Assembly (NCBI RefSeq): GCF_020509005.1
Contig: NC_063015.1
Span: 4,898,001-4,962,000 of the forward strand
Length of the DNA: 64,000 nt
Source of the DNA: Fulvia fulva
Taxonomy: Eukaryota; Ascomycota; Dothideomycetes; Mycosphaerellales; Mycosphaerellaceae
Direction of reading: 5' to 3'
Both the position numbers and the translations under genes were made by a program. Of the stretch, positions 10,759 to 20,948 are shown in pieces. Below the pieces are notes generated by a model that had not been told where the DNA came from, did not search any database, and was given only the letters and a program-made list of their open reading frames with translations. Numbering within the stretch: the stretch's first letter is position 1; each line of letters starts with the position of its first letter.

Positions 10759-12648
10759 TTATGACAGGTTCAGCTGGCTTACAAACCTCTGGAAGTGTGG
10801 ACCAGTCTTTGGTTTTGTAAACCCGTCTGCAACCATCTCAGAGGTTGGGGTGTACTCAACAGCAATAAGCCTCCTCCACCAAAGTTTCCTAACAGCGTTA
10901 TAGGCAATGTCAATGTGCTTCGACTTGTCATGAACATGTGCATCTTTCACTAGGGTGAGGGCAGCTTGATTGTCACCTCTTAATTGGACTGGTCTCAAAT
11001 TTGATACAGTCTCCTGGTTTCCAGTGATTCTTGGTTGATGGGAACAGTCTCCCACTAACTCTGGACAATCCATTTCCCTCAGCAGTGAAGCTAGGAATTG
11101 GGACTGCTTCGCACATGCATTCATAGCCATGTATTCAGCCTCCATTGTGGATGTTGCTACAGACTTTTGCTTCTTGCTCATCCAAGAAACTGGTGCCCCA
11201 CAGAGGAAGAAGACATACCCAAGGATTGAGACTCTGTCTGCTTTGTCCATTGCATAATCAGAATCACAGTATCCAATAAGGTGTCCTTTTCCAGACTTTG
11301 AGAACTGAAGTCCTAGATCAGGGTATGATCTTAGGTACCTAGTGATCTTCTTCAAAGCCTTCATGTGGTAGGTGGATGGGTCACTCACAAATGAGCTCAT
11401 CCTTCCTAGGGCAAAAGCAATGTCTGGCCTTGTGATTGTTGCTGGCCACATCCAAGTACCATTAATACTCTGGTACTCTGCCTTGTCACACCTCTCATCC
11501 ATGTGGCTTGAAGGTTTGAGGGCCTCATAGCTGTCCATGGGTGAGTGTGTAGGTGCTGCCTTCTCATGGTTCATTCCCATCTTGGCTAGGCTGTCCCTAA
11601 CAAAGTGTCCTTGGTCAAGTTTCAGGATTCCTCTCTTCCTGTCCCTTGTGACTCTCATGCCAAGGATCTTTTCAGGTTCACCTAGATCTTTGATCTTGAA
11701 GATCTTGCCAAGTTCTCTTTTGAACCAGAGAACATCTGTCAACTTTGGTGCAGCAATTGGAATGTCATCCACATGTATAAGGATTATGATCTCCCTCTTC
11801 TTATGGATAAGTAGGCATGGATCCACTTCTGACTGTGTGAATCCAATCTCTCTGAGCTTTGACACACAGAGTTGATTCCAATCTCTAGCTGCTTGCTTAA
11901 GTCCATACAAGCTTTTGAGGATTTTGAACACCATGTTTGGTGGAAGCTCAACTCCTGGTGGTGGTAACATGAAGATGTCTTCATGGAGGGTGCTTTCTGT
12001 GAATGCATTGTTCACATCCACTTGGTGAAGATGAAGATCCTTCTTACACACAATAGCCATAAACACCCTAAGGGTGTCCTGTCTTACTGTAGGTGCAAAT
12101 GTCTCCATAAAGTCAACACCAAACTTCTGTGAGAAGCCCCTTGCAACTAGTCTAGCCTTGAACTTTTCAATAGCTCCACTAATGCTTCTCTTAATATCAA
12201 AGACCCATCTTGATGTAACCAGATTTGCTCCTTTTGGTGGAACAGAATTTTCCCAGGTGTTGTTACTCTGTAGAGCATCTAGTTCCTTTTGGATTGCTTC
12301 CTTCCAAAGATGTCCCCATTTCTTGTCATTCACAGCATCCTTGTAGGATTTTGGAATTGGGACCTCTTGCTTGTATGCAATGGCTTCTACAGTTGCTGCA
12401 AAGGCCATTTCCTCAACTTCTTCCAGGAATTCGCTATCCCATGGTATTGAACTGTCCACTGATTGCATGGCTGCAAAGAAAGCTTGGTGAAAAGCAGCAA
12501 GGTTCTCTGAGAGGTCCATTGCTTCTCCCACTTCAGTGGTTAGTTCGGGCTTAGGGACTATGGATCTTGGGGCTTTCTGTTTCATGTCATAGCCCTCAAC
12601 ATCATAGTCAGCCTTTCTCTTTCCAAGGGATGATTTAGGGACCGTCAC
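10759..12648 (-). CDS. Copia polyprotein, C-terminal part: reverse transcriptase and RNase H
   Basis: Open for 629 codons to a stop at 10759. The apparent start is GTG and the first ATG is 21 codons in; the frame is in phase with the upstream gag-integrase frame, so this is the 3' part of one polyprotein, not a separate gene. RT: QSNNTWENSVPPKGANLV entry, FKARLVARGFSQKFGVDF, QVDVNNAFTES, LYGLKQAARDWN, and the catalytic box LIHVDDIPIA, in which the usual Tyr before VDD is His. RNase H: GYCDSDYAMDKADR, SWMSKKQKSVATSTMEAEY, RGDNQAALTLVKD, HIDIAYNAVR. All acidic residues expected for catalysis appear present. It would copy the RNA in virus-like particles. Followed by the polypurine tract and 3' LTR. 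Confidence 0.93.
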   Translation of the reverse strand: MTVPKSSLGKRKADYDVEGYDMKQKAPRSIVPKPELTTEVGEAMDLSENLAAFHQAFFAAMQSVDSSIPWDSEFLEEVEEMAFAATVEAIAYKQEVPIPKSYKDAVNDKKWGHLWKEAIQKELDALQSNNTWENSVPPKGANLVTSRWVFDIKRSISGAIEKFKARLVARGFSQKFGVDFMETFAPTVRQDTLRVFMAIVCKKDLHLHQVDVNNAFTESTLHEDIFMLPPPGVELPPNMVFKILKSLYGLKQAARDWNQLCVSKLREIGFTQSEVDPCLLIHKKREIIILIHVDDIPIAAPKLTDVLWFKRELGKIFKIKDLGEPEKILGMRVTRDRKRGILKLDQGHFVRDSLAKMGMNHEKAAPTHSPMDSYEALKPSSHMDERCDKAEYQSINGTWMWPATITRPDIAFALGRMSSFVSDPSTYHMKALKKITRYLRSYPDLGLQFSKSGKGHLIGYCDSDYAMDKADRVSILGYVFFLCGAPVSWMSKKQKSVATSTMEAEYMAMNACAKQSQFLASLLREMDCPELVGDCSHQPRITGNQETVSNLRPVQLRGDNQAALTLVKDAHVHDKSKHIDIAYNAVRKLWWRRLIAVEYTPTSEMVADGFTKPKTGPHFQRFVSQLNLS

Positions 12649-12954
12649 TTGTGACCTGGTAACGTCTATTTTCTAGGGATCTAGGGAGCTTCTCTTAATT
12701 AGCTAATTGATTTTCTGAAATTCCCCTACGTTCTCCGGAGGTTAGGGAAGTTGTACAAATAGCTTTCTCGGCTAAGCGACTTTAGGGCTCTTAATTAGCT
12801 AATCTATTTCGGGGGTGCTTTAATAGACGCCTGAATAGTAGGTAGATTGTCCTAAGGATACGTTCTTCCTCGGCCTTCCTAAGGGCTTCCTAGCTAGTAC
12901 GCTACTTAGTAGATTCAATATTAGAACATTAAGACCTATATCACCTCTAGGCTA
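12649..12954 (-). other. RIP-like patch with seven in-frame stops inside the copia polyprotein
   Basis: The polyprotein frame is kept exactly (306 nt from the first stop, 12954-12952, to the next open segment) but contains seven stops, all TAG or TAA and none TGA. By hand count there are only about ten CpA/TpG dinucleotides in ~300 bp, against many more on both sides. An AT-hook-like GRPRKN lies inside. The region corresponds to the hinge between integrase and RT. A short gene-conversion tract or an RT template switch with a RIPed relative explains it better than direct RIP of this copy. Confidence 0.85.
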
Positions 12955-15390
12955 GTCCTTAAAGAAGTCTATATGTGTGTGTTGTTTAATAGCTCTTATG
13001 TCTGGTTCCCAAAAGAGCCAGGCTTTAGCTGTGTTTTCAACATACCCAATAAACACTGCTTCTTTACCCCTATTCATTAGCTTGTCACTTCTTGCCCATT
13101 GAGGTTGGGATCTTGTGTCCATATAGACAACAGCTTTGCATCCCCAAACTTTCAAATGGTTGATGGTCGGTTTGATACCATCAAAAGCCTCATCTGGTGA
13201 AACCTTGAACCCATCGTAATCTGGGCCATTTGGCAGTTTGTTCCTCATATAAGTTTGGGCCTCTAGTGCTTCAGGCCAAAATTCAACCGGCATCTTAGCC
13301 TCTTCAAGCATTGCCCTTATAGAGTCCTCTGAGGTTTGTATTGACCTCTCAACTGGTCCATTCTGTAGAGAGTTGTATGCCTCAGTCGGCTCGAGCCCAA
13401 TCCCCAAATCCTTCTCCCACTGCTTCACTAATGCAATAAGTTCTTTTGCATTGTCAAGTCTTACTGCTTTCAGCTGCGCTGATGATTTCCTCTCTGCTTT
13501 GATCTTCCAATTCTGGAGAGCAACTGGAGCATCTTCTCTTTTCCTAAGAGGAAAGGTCCACTTCTTCCTAGAGAAGTTGTCAACAATCTCAAGCCAGTAT
13601 TTGAATCCTAGTCTTGAGATTGGTAGTGGGCCACATATGTCAATAGATACAAGGGCAAGTCTTTCAGGTCTTCTCTCTGTAACTTTGCCTTTGTACTTCT
13701 TCATCTTTGCTATTGAGCATACTCTGCACTGGTGAAAGCCATCCTTAGGGATAGGAATGGGTTCTTTCAAGTCTGTTACCTTGTGAAGATTCTGGAGCAA
13801 ATTCTTCCCAAAGTGTGCAAATCTTCTATGCCAAAGCTCCCACTGCTTCAGGTCGGTCTCTGATTGAGCAGTCACAAAGGCATTCTCCATTGGTGGTGCA
13901 CATGATGAGTAATGTGCCCGTTCTTGTAGGAGAGGAGAAATCTCATCAATGAATGGAACCCCCCCAAGGAGCTTTGTCTGGACAACAGTCTCACCAGAGG
14001 GGGAAACAAGAGAAAATGATGGAGGTTGCACACCAAACTGCTTGCTAAACTGGTTCCATGAAACCAGGTTCACTCCTAGCTTGGGTACAAGCAGGACATC
14101 TTCCAAAACAACTTTTCTGCCAGCTCTCCCACTCATCTCTGCATTCCCAATATGAGTGGCCAATAAAAACCCACCTCCCACTTTGATCCATTTCTTCCTT
14201 GTCAAGGGAGTCATAGATCTAAAGAGGCAGCTTTGGTCAGTCATATGGGATGAAGCACAGGAGTCAAGTAACCACTCTGACGAGGGGAACTTGCCTTGGA
14301 CTTCTGCAGTTGAGTGAGCCACTTCATCATACTCATCATCATCAGACATTGTCTCTGGGGATGAGCTGCATAGTGACTCTTGGGCGGAGAAACCTTTTCC
14401 AGTCTTCTTTGCTTTAGAGGTATAAGACTGGGCCTGGTTCTTCTGGAGTGACAGCATGTCAGAGCTGAGTTTCTTCACCATTTTCTTAAGTTCTTCCATA
14501 GAGGACTTCTCTCTTGGTGTCCTCCTTGAAGTGGGTGGTGGAGTTCTCTTCTTCTTGACATGTGTTGTATTCTGGGAAGATGGTGGTTGGGAATGAGATC
14601 TAAGGACCTTTCTTGCCTCAGGCAAACTAGGGCAGTCCTTGATCAGATGATCCTTCTCACAGAGAAGGCAGGAGAGTGGTCTTGCTAGACCTGAGGGCTT
14701 GACCCAGGTGGCTGCCATGCCATACTCAGCCTTAGAGGGATCCAACCTGGCTTCTTGAGCTTCAAGGATCTTTAAGGTCCTTTCATGATCCATCTTTGGC
14801 TGAGCCATGATAGTATCCCTGGCTACATGGTAGTCAGGTGGCAGTGAGCTTAAGAGCTGGGTCATCCTCACATCAGCTTTCCTGTAATGCTGACCCTCTG
14901 GGTCAACATCAGCAATCCTTTTTCCAAGAGAAACCAGGTGTGTCCATGCAGATCTGATGGTGAACTCTTCACTCATCTCAAAGGTCACAAATTGCTTTGT
15001 GAGCTCATGTGCATGGGTTGGTAGCACCTGGCTATACTTGTTCCAGAGATACACCCACTTCTCAGCAGCTCTTCCAGATTCACATGAGCCCTCAAGCTCA
15101 AATTCATCTTCTTCTGTGATCCTACTAAGGATACTGAAGTTGCATACTGCATTGTGTCTTGTCCATGTTGGCGTATTGAGGATCTCTTTGGTTGTAGCCT
15201 CTTCTTGGAGTTTCAGAGTCTTGCCCTTGATGTTGTCAAAAGACACTTCCATTAGGTCATCAATTGCAAAGAATGCTGATTGGCTCTCCATCTTGTATCT
15301 CTGAAGGTTGAACCATCTCTTCCAATTGTCCCTCCCAAGAATTGGGATTTTGCCTCCCTTCTCCTCTGTCTTCTCTTGGTATGAATCCAT
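12952..15390 (-). CDS. Copia polyprotein, N-terminal part: gag, protease, integrase
   Basis: Open from ATG 15390 (MDSYQEKTEEKGGK) for 812 codons to TAG at 12954-12952. The frame is open 24 nt further upstream only from a TTG, so ATG 15390 is the likely start. Gag (residues 1 to ~330) has a zinc knuckle CLLCEKDHLIKDC, one residue shorter than CX2CX4HX4C. The protease has WLLDSCASSHMTDQ, with Cys where copia proteases normally have Gly (DSG). Then a GAG-preintegrase block (LWHRRFAHFGKNLL, CRVCSIAKMKKYKG) and integrase with SIDICGPL, KAVRLDNAKE and NGPVERSIQ, the Asp-Asp-Glu triad. The terminal TAG lies in the RIP-like patch and is not the original end. Products would be capsid, processing protease and the enzyme inserting the cDNA. 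Confidence 0.92.
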   Translation of the reverse strand: MDSYQEKTEEKGGKIPILGRDNWKRWFNLQRYKMESQSAFFAIDDLMEVSFDNIKGKTLKLQEEATTKEILNTPTWTRHNAVCNFSILSRITEEDEFELEGSCESGRAAEKWVYLWNKYSQVLPTHAHELTKQFVTFEMSEEFTIRSAWTHLVSLGKRIADVDPEGQHYRKADVRMTQLLSSLPPDYHVARDTIMAQPKMDHERTLKILEAQEARLDPSKAEYGMAATWVKPSGLARPLSCLLCEKDHLIKDCPSLPEARKVLRSHSQPPSSQNTTHVKKKRTPPPTSRRTPREKSSMEELKKMVKKLSSDMLSLQKNQAQSYTSKAKKTGKGFSAQESLCSSSPETMSDDDEYDEVAHSTAEVQGKFPSSEWLLDSCASSHMTDQSCLFRSMTPLTRKKWIKVGGGFLLATHIGNAEMSGRAGRKVVLEDVLLVPKLGVNLVSWNQFSKQFGVQPPSFSLVSPSGETVVQTKLLGGVPFIDEISPLLQERAHYSSCAPPMENAFVTAQSETDLKQWELWHRRFAHFGKNLLQNLHKVTDLKEPIPIPKDGFHQCRVCSIAKMKKYKGKVTERRPERLALVSIDICGPLPISRLGFKYWLEIVDNFSRKKWTFPLRKREDAPVALQNWKIKAERKSSAQLKAVRLDNAKELIALVKQWEKDLGIGLEPTEAYNSLQNGPVERSIQTSEDSIRAMLEEAKMPVEFWPEALEAQTYMRNKLPNGPDYDGFKVSPDEAFDGIKPTINHLKVWGCKAVVYMDTRSQPQWARSDKLMNRGKEAVFIGYVENTAKAWLFWEPDIRAIKQHTHIDFFKD

Positions 15391-15823
15391 AATAAATTGG
15401 ATGTAATGAAACAAGGTGTGTATGTTCCAAGGTGGTGGCTCAGATCCTGCTGAGGCTTCTGGTGTAGAATGGGAAAGTTCGTAGGTGTGGATACCAAGGC
15501 CTGCTTGGTAAAGTAAAGAAGGAGCGGTGTGAGGTCTCGAGGCTAGGACACAGGTCTGTCTCTCCTAGCAGAGCTTCAAATGACTTACTTGAAGTCCTTC
15601 TTGATAGTATCTCGATGCAGTTCTGCCTACAGAGTATCTTCAAGGTATTGGCTTTGAGTAAGCCGCACAGAGTCCTTGTCTGGGTTACCTATCACTTAGT
15701 ATCGAACTAAGCTCCTTGATAGGATAGACGGGGTAGACTTCTGATTCCCAGATGTTTTCTGCTACGATAGCAAGGGATACAAGTAACCTGTACTGATATA
15801 GGTTGCTCTTATTCCTGCACAAA
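15391..15823 (-). other. Untranslated leader of the young copia
   Basis: About 430 bp between the primer-binding site and the gag ATG. CpA/TpG content is normal and I see no convincing open frame. It should hold the packaging signal, but I recognise no motif. Confidence 0.7.
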
Positions 15824-15838
15824 CCCGGGCTCATAACC
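15824..15838 (-). promoter_or_regulatory. Primer-binding site complementary to the anticodon arm of initiator tRNA-Met
   Basis: In element sense GGTTATGAGCCCGGG begins directly after the 5' LTR. Its complement contains GGGCTCATAACC, the CAT-anticodon stem-loop of initiator tRNA-Met. Priming from a tRNA-iMet half cut in the anticodon loop is known for Drosophila copia and yeast Ty5. Confidence 0.85.
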
Positions 15839-16073
15839 TGATGAACAGGTACGGGTAGATGGCAGCGGAGTGGAGTAAGAGATCAATCTTCAACTGACTA
15901 ATAGCACGAGCATGCAGCAATATATCAGGAACCAATATGTTGATTGTGTTAGATGTCTATCTAAGCTAAAGGGGAGAGAAGGTATCTCCCTACAAGCTGA
16001 GTCATTGTGGATGCCTCAGGCTGCCAGATCACTTCCTGATTATTGACTCCCTTTGAGATGCTACATCTTAACA
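15839..16073 (-). repeat. 5' LTR of the young copia
   Basis: 235 bp, TG...CA; one difference from the 3' LTR. It should contain the promoter: a TATATT-like stretch occurs about two thirds along in element sense. The target duplication GATAC follows at 16074-16078. Confidence 0.95.
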
Positions 16074-16078
16074 GATAC

Positions 16079-17379
16079 TAGACTAATCTATAAATATATT
16101 ATAATAGTTACCGATATACTAACTAAACGCGTACGGCTACTCCCTACTAATAATTTGAACGCTAAGCACGCCGCCACCTTGTTCTATAAGTATATATTCC
16201 CCGTATACGGCCTACCGTAGGTAGTCGTAAGCGATAGAGGTACGTAATTCGTTAGCGCGCTCTTCCGTAGACTCTACGTAAGGCTTAGTATCTACTAAAA
16301 TCTTTCTATAGCCTTCTATCTAGAAACGGATAGGTAATTAGAACGTACAAACTAAGTACTCAAATAGTATATCCGCGCCTATACGATCTATTAATAAGAT
16401 AACTAGGTCGAGTTGCTACCCGACGCCGAGTTCGCCCTTAATAATTACGAGTCTATAAGTACCGGAATGACTCTATTCTTCGCCGACTCTAGCCGCTACC
16501 CGCGGATAGAGTTTAGTAGCCTAGCTAAACTATAAGTTATAGCTCGGGAAGTACCTAACGTCGAGGCCGCTAACGCGTTAGTTAATAATATTTAAGACAC
16601 TTAAGTATAAATACGGCGGATACTCGAGTCTATACGCCGCGACCGCCTAGACGAGCTACGCGACGTATATACTTTTACGTAAGTACGAACGGCCGACGCC
16701 GTAAACACTCGGCGAGCGCTAGCGCCTACCTACTAGCCTAATAATATAGTTCTACTAGATGCCCGTAATTCTAGGACTATACGCCTAAGTAAGAAACTCG
16801 ATTATAAGTTCCTTAGGCCGTTTCGAGTCGTTAAGGCCGTAGGTAGACGCTCGTATAAACTCGAACTTAGCGATAGGATACAAATTTATAACGTGTTCTA
16901 TACGAGTAAGTTATACCGCGTAGTAACCGAAGGGATGCCTAGATAACGTAAACTACTACTAGCGCCCGTAATTGTCAAACGCGAAGGCTAGGTATCGGAG
17001 GAACACGAAGTAGAGGATTTAGTAGATTGCAAGATTAGGTATAACAATATATAGTATATAGTCATTTAGAAGGATCGTACGCGGAGCTAGGCTAAGTAGT
17101 TAGCTATACTACCTAGATATAAAGAACTCGCGATCGCGTTCTACTAGCGATACCTAGATAAACCTAAGCCTACCTTTAACGGACTCGATTAGCCGGTAAC
17201 TTAATACGGGCTAGCGCTAATCCTCGGACCGTATACACAAACGCGGTATAACTATAGCTTCTTTAATAAAGCTCTCGAAACTAGTACCGGTATTAGTACT
17301 AGCGATAGCCCTCTATACGCTCCGAGTATTAAACGTAGAAACGACGTAGGAGCTCCTTATTCGAGGAGGGGGGGGGTAC
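16079..17379 (+). pseudogene. RIP-degraded gypsy-1A pol, part 2 (integrase core, C-terminal domain, chromodomain)
   Basis: Continues the integrase frame broken by the young copia: LIYKYIIIVTDILTKRV, then YGLP.VVVSDRGTQF (second Asp, about 16208-16250), an ETDR..E block (Glu, about 16322-16350), and the basic C-terminal part FLRPFRVVKAVGRRSYKLEL (about 16810-16870). Near 16990-17090, EEHEVEDLVDCKIR and a YIVI.K segment form a chromodomain, so the element is a chromovirus; in this group the domain directs insertion to heterochromatin. A G-rich tract (17363-17376) precedes the LTR and probably is the polypurine tract. TAG/TAA stops are scattered through the frame. Confidence 0.88.
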
Positions 17380-17577
17380 TGTTACGAGACAGTCCTTTTT
17401 ACAAACTGCCTCGTAATATAGTATCGTTAGCCGTACGCCTACGCGCTAGTAGCCGCTAGTACCCGCTAGCTCGATTCGCGCAACTTTATCTTCTAGCGCT
17501 TCTCGCGCTCTCTTAGATAGCTCGCGTAACTATATATGTCTTTGCCCGACCCTATTATAGTACTCTCGCCCGTAATG
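17380..17577 (+). repeat. 3' LTR of gypsy-1A
   Basis: 198 bp starting TGTTACGAGACAG and ending near CCCGTAATG. The same sequence recurs at 39533-39730 with RIP differences, and homology stops at both ends in both places, which sets the limits. Termini fit TGTTAC...GTAACA after RIP. Confidence 0.85.
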
Positions 17578-18151
17578 AGAGGTTTAGAGTAGTTAGGAAG
17601 CTTTACGCTTAAGGTACTAGTATAATCTCGACCTATCTATTGTTTCCGAAGCGTAGGGATTTTTATATCCTTATTAAATAGAATCGGGCTATAGTGTTCC
17701 TTACATTACGGAAGCATATAAAGGAGCTTAGGCTTACTATAGTCCCGTCGGAAGTTAAACTTAGGGGGATTTAGATCGGTCTTCTTTCCTAGGTACTACT
17801 AGTTATTCGTCGCTAAAAAGACATACCCTTATAAGATAAGGAACAGTATCGCGGGGTACCTATTAGCCTAATATTCCGTACTACTATAGTTATAATAGCA
17901 CCTATTAAGCGCTTTAGACTGCTCGCGGTTCTATAACTACGGGCGCTATATTAAGTAAACCTACGGTTTAGGCACTTAATCGGGGTTCTCTAGTTATATA
18001 GACCTTTAATTTTTACTAGGGTTGAAGGACCTAACCTCTATTACGATCCGAGCGTATATATAGGTAACATCCTATTATTAAAACTTAAGGCTACGTACGC
18101 TAAGAATTAGGTAACTAATTAGTTACCTATAGCCTCTTTAAGAGTAACACT
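17578..18151 (+). other. Unassigned RIPed stretch with a residual reading frame
   Basis: Directly right of the gypsy-1A LTR. The frame from 17581 is open apart from TAG/TAA for about 190 codons (KRRDFYILIK, RKHIKELRLTIVPSEVK, VEGPNLYYDPSVYIGNILLLK). I recognise no domain. It is likely a piece of the element into which gypsy-1A inserted. It is strongly CpA-depleted like its neighbours. Confidence 0.45.
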
Positions 18152-18408
18152 TGTCTATTCTAGATAGATATATATAATATATAACCTGCTTTTAAAACAC
18201 CCTATATAAGCCCGTATAATAACTTCCTACACTTCTAACGTAATAGTTGTAAGCCCGGTTAGCGCTTACTAATATTCGCTACGATAAGGAAGCCCTAAAG
18301 TAGAGTTTATATCGTTATAGCACGACTACTATAACTAGTACAGTAGTACCCTCTAGGCCTAGTAAACCCGCGTAGAACTTTCACTAGCCTATAACCTATT
18401 TTGTAGTT
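18152..18408 (+). other. Possible 5' LTR and leader of copia-2
   Basis: Lies just upstream of the copia-2 gag frame. A TGTCTATTC start at 18152 would suit an LTR, but the second LTR is not in the window, so the limits cannot be tested. No coding potential was seen. Confidence 0.35.
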
Positions 18409-20948
18409 ATAGCTACTATCGAGACGCCGGTAACTACCGGTACCCTACCTTAGGGTACCGTAGTTCTAAAGAGCTATAACTAATAGGACAAGTTTAACCG
18501 TTAGCTAGAGCTCTACGTAGAGTCTTTGAATGTCTAGAAGTATATAGATCCTTACTAACTAAGTAGCGAGCTAATAGAGCCTACTTACTTAACGTTTAAG
18601 GAAATCTAATAAGCATATACGGTAGGAGACGCTATATTAAGAGACTTTATCAAGCTACGACAAATAGACGTAGACCGAAGGTAACGGATATACGACATCT
18701 TTACTACTACGCGATTAAAGCTCATTACCTACCTTATCCGTACGACGATAGAGCTAGGGCAAGAGCTAATATACGGCTAGAACACCCTTAGAGCAAAATA
18801 CCAGACTCTTAAGGATTAGTATAGTCTAGATGATATACTACGTAAGCGGCAGCTTACGCTTAAGCTATCTAGGCTTTAGAAGGCTAGCGTACGTAGAATC
18901 GATAACTAGTACTTAGACTAGTTAGTTTTATAGACTAAGATACTTAAGTATAACTACGCCGAGTACGACGACCTTAGTAGACACTTCCTACTTACTATTT
19001 AGTAGAAGTAGGCTCTAGCCTACGGTGCTTCTCTATATAACGAGTAGAAGCGTAACAAAATGTTACTATAAAAGCTTACTAAGCGTTACCTCGAATAGAT
19101 ACGTAATGCCGTACTAGTAATAACTAACGGTCGATTAGTCTTCGAAACCTTCTCCGGAGAAACCTTAGTAGAGGATGAAACAGTACCTATAGGTGCTAGT
19201 TAAGAGGAGGGTGACCGTAGTAGTAGCCGTAGTAATAATAACCGTAGTAATAGCCGCGGTAATAAGGGTCGTAGTAGTAGCCGCGGCGATAAGAACAAAG
19301 ACAAGGATAACAATAGGCTAAGCGGCTACTAGAACAATACCGGCGAGTCTAAGAACACCTATTACAAGGGCCTGTTCTTATATGATATAATTAACTCTAA
19401 TAAGCGCGTAGTAAAGGATTAGCGCTTAGAGTAGTAGAAGAAGTACTAGAAAAACTTTATTAACTACTACTTAAGCGACGACGGCGAGCGTCTACTTAGC
19501 GTGTTAAATCGTAATAATCGTAAGGACTAGGAACGTAACAAGGCTATTACTAATACGAAGAAGGTATTACTAAGCAATAAGGGCTTTATTAGCCTTACTG
19601 TGCTTTCTAGCTTAATTAGCAAGTTAAGCGTTAACTTTAGAGATTGCTAGGTATATAATAACTGTTTAGACACTTATATAATCAGTTATTATGACTAGGA
19701 GGGTATAGAGTTTTCTATAGAGCGCCTTACTACCTTAAAAATATAGGCTAGAATAACTACCTTTCTAATTATAGCGTTAGGGCGTATTTATATATCAATT
19801 AGGGGCTATTTATTTACCCTACTAGATATAGCTTACTACCTAGGCTTTTGTATTAACGTCATCTCTTATATACGTATAGAAATAGCCGGACTCTAGTAGT
19901 ACGGACGTAGCAATTCAATATAGTATAACGACACTAAATTGATAGACCTATACCGCCCTACTAGTATAATTTCTTTCTTTAAGGTAGTTATGCTACCTAA
20001 GTCACCTATTATTTACTAATAGCCTATAAAAGAGGGCCTAGTACTACCGAAGGTCACTAAAAAGATACGTAACGCGCATTTTATTAGCACTATTAGTAGG
20101 GGTACAAACATCGGCGATAAACCTACTAATAGCGTAGTATCTCTAACTACTTAAGAGGATAGTAACCATACCGTTCTCGTAGTTATAAACAGTACTAGGG
20201 GCACTAAAGGTATAGCTACGTCTAGTAGGACTCCTATTAAATACCGAAAGCTCTCTAGCCGCTAGTAGTATCAAATCTTTAGTTATATTAGCGCTAAACG
20301 TATTAAGTAGTTACCGCTTAGAGTTAAGGGGGTGATTATTGACGATAGTCTAAGCGCACCCCTTACTACACATTATAGAGTATATAGGCTTAGTAAAGCT
20401 TATAAGGTATATAATCGGTCTTAGCCTATTAGGGTAATGACTCTATACGGCTATATAGCTATAGACTTAGTAGAATTCACTGTCGCCTATAACGGTAATA
20501 GGTACCTTGTCTACTTCTACGATCTAGATACTTATAGACACTTCTAGTTTACTATTAAGAATAGGGATTAGTAATCGGTGTTAGCTTACTTTAATAGCCT
20601 ACTAAGCTTTATTAACTTTATTAGTCGTAGGTTTATATACTTCTATAGCGATAACGAGCCCGCTATTAGGAAGGTGTTTCGCTTAGTTATTAATAACAAT
20701 AAGATTAAATAGTACGTAACCGTAGAATACGCGCCTACGTAGGACCTAGTAGAAAGAGCTAGAGCTCTAATTATCACTATAAGTAGAACTATTCGTATCT
20801 ACGTACGATTACCGGAAAAGCTTTAGCTAGAATATACTATAGTAGCGGTATATATCCTCTAGCGATCCCCTATCTAGTTAAAGGGCTAGAAGACCCTATT
20901 CGAATTAGTAATAGAACGAATTCTAAACGTAGGTTATATAGTAGTATA
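18409..20948 (+). pseudogene. RIP-degraded copia-2 gag, protease region and integrase (left part)
   Basis: One phase reads through TAG/TAA stops as a copia gag (KFNR.LELYVES, YIDPY, PTYLTFKEI; about 18490-18610), then an Arg/Ser/Asn-rich basic stretch (RSSSRSNNNRSNSRGNK, about 19217-19270). Downstream comes a region like the pre-integrase block, then integrase with LYGYIAIDLVEF, RRFIYFYSDNEPAIRK and VERARALI (about 20440-20780). A third copia family, distinct from those at 1-10008 and 10459-16073. At 20948 it is cut by LINE A copy 1, whose 14-bp duplication tatatagtagtata is at 20935-20948 and 25916-25929; the frame resumes at 25930. Confidence 0.82.

Larger units (their letters stand above)
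10459..16073 (-). mobile_element. Young Ty1/copia LTR retrotransposon, nearly complete
   Basis: A 5615-bp element with 235-bp LTRs (10459-10693 and 15839-16073, TG...CA) that I find differing at one base, a G/A in TpG context near 10662/16042. The 5-bp target duplication GATAC lies at 10454-10458 and 16074-16078. Transcription direction is minus: primer site next to the right LTR, gag-protease-integrase-RT-RNase H in copia order, polypurine tract beside the left LTR. CpA/TpG are abundant, unlike the gypsy element it interrupts, so it inserted after that element was RIPed and has largely escaped RIP. One polyprotein frame of 1544 codons spans 15390 to 10759, blocked only by seven TAG/TAA codons in a 0.3-kb patch (12649-12954). 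It could be active only if that patch is bypassed or absent from sister copies. Confidence 0.95.

Noticed and set aside
10759..12648. The 629-codon frame as an independent gene
   Set aside because: It has no ATG at its start, is in phase with the upstream gag-integrase frame, and covers exactly the C-terminal domains of a copia polyprotein.
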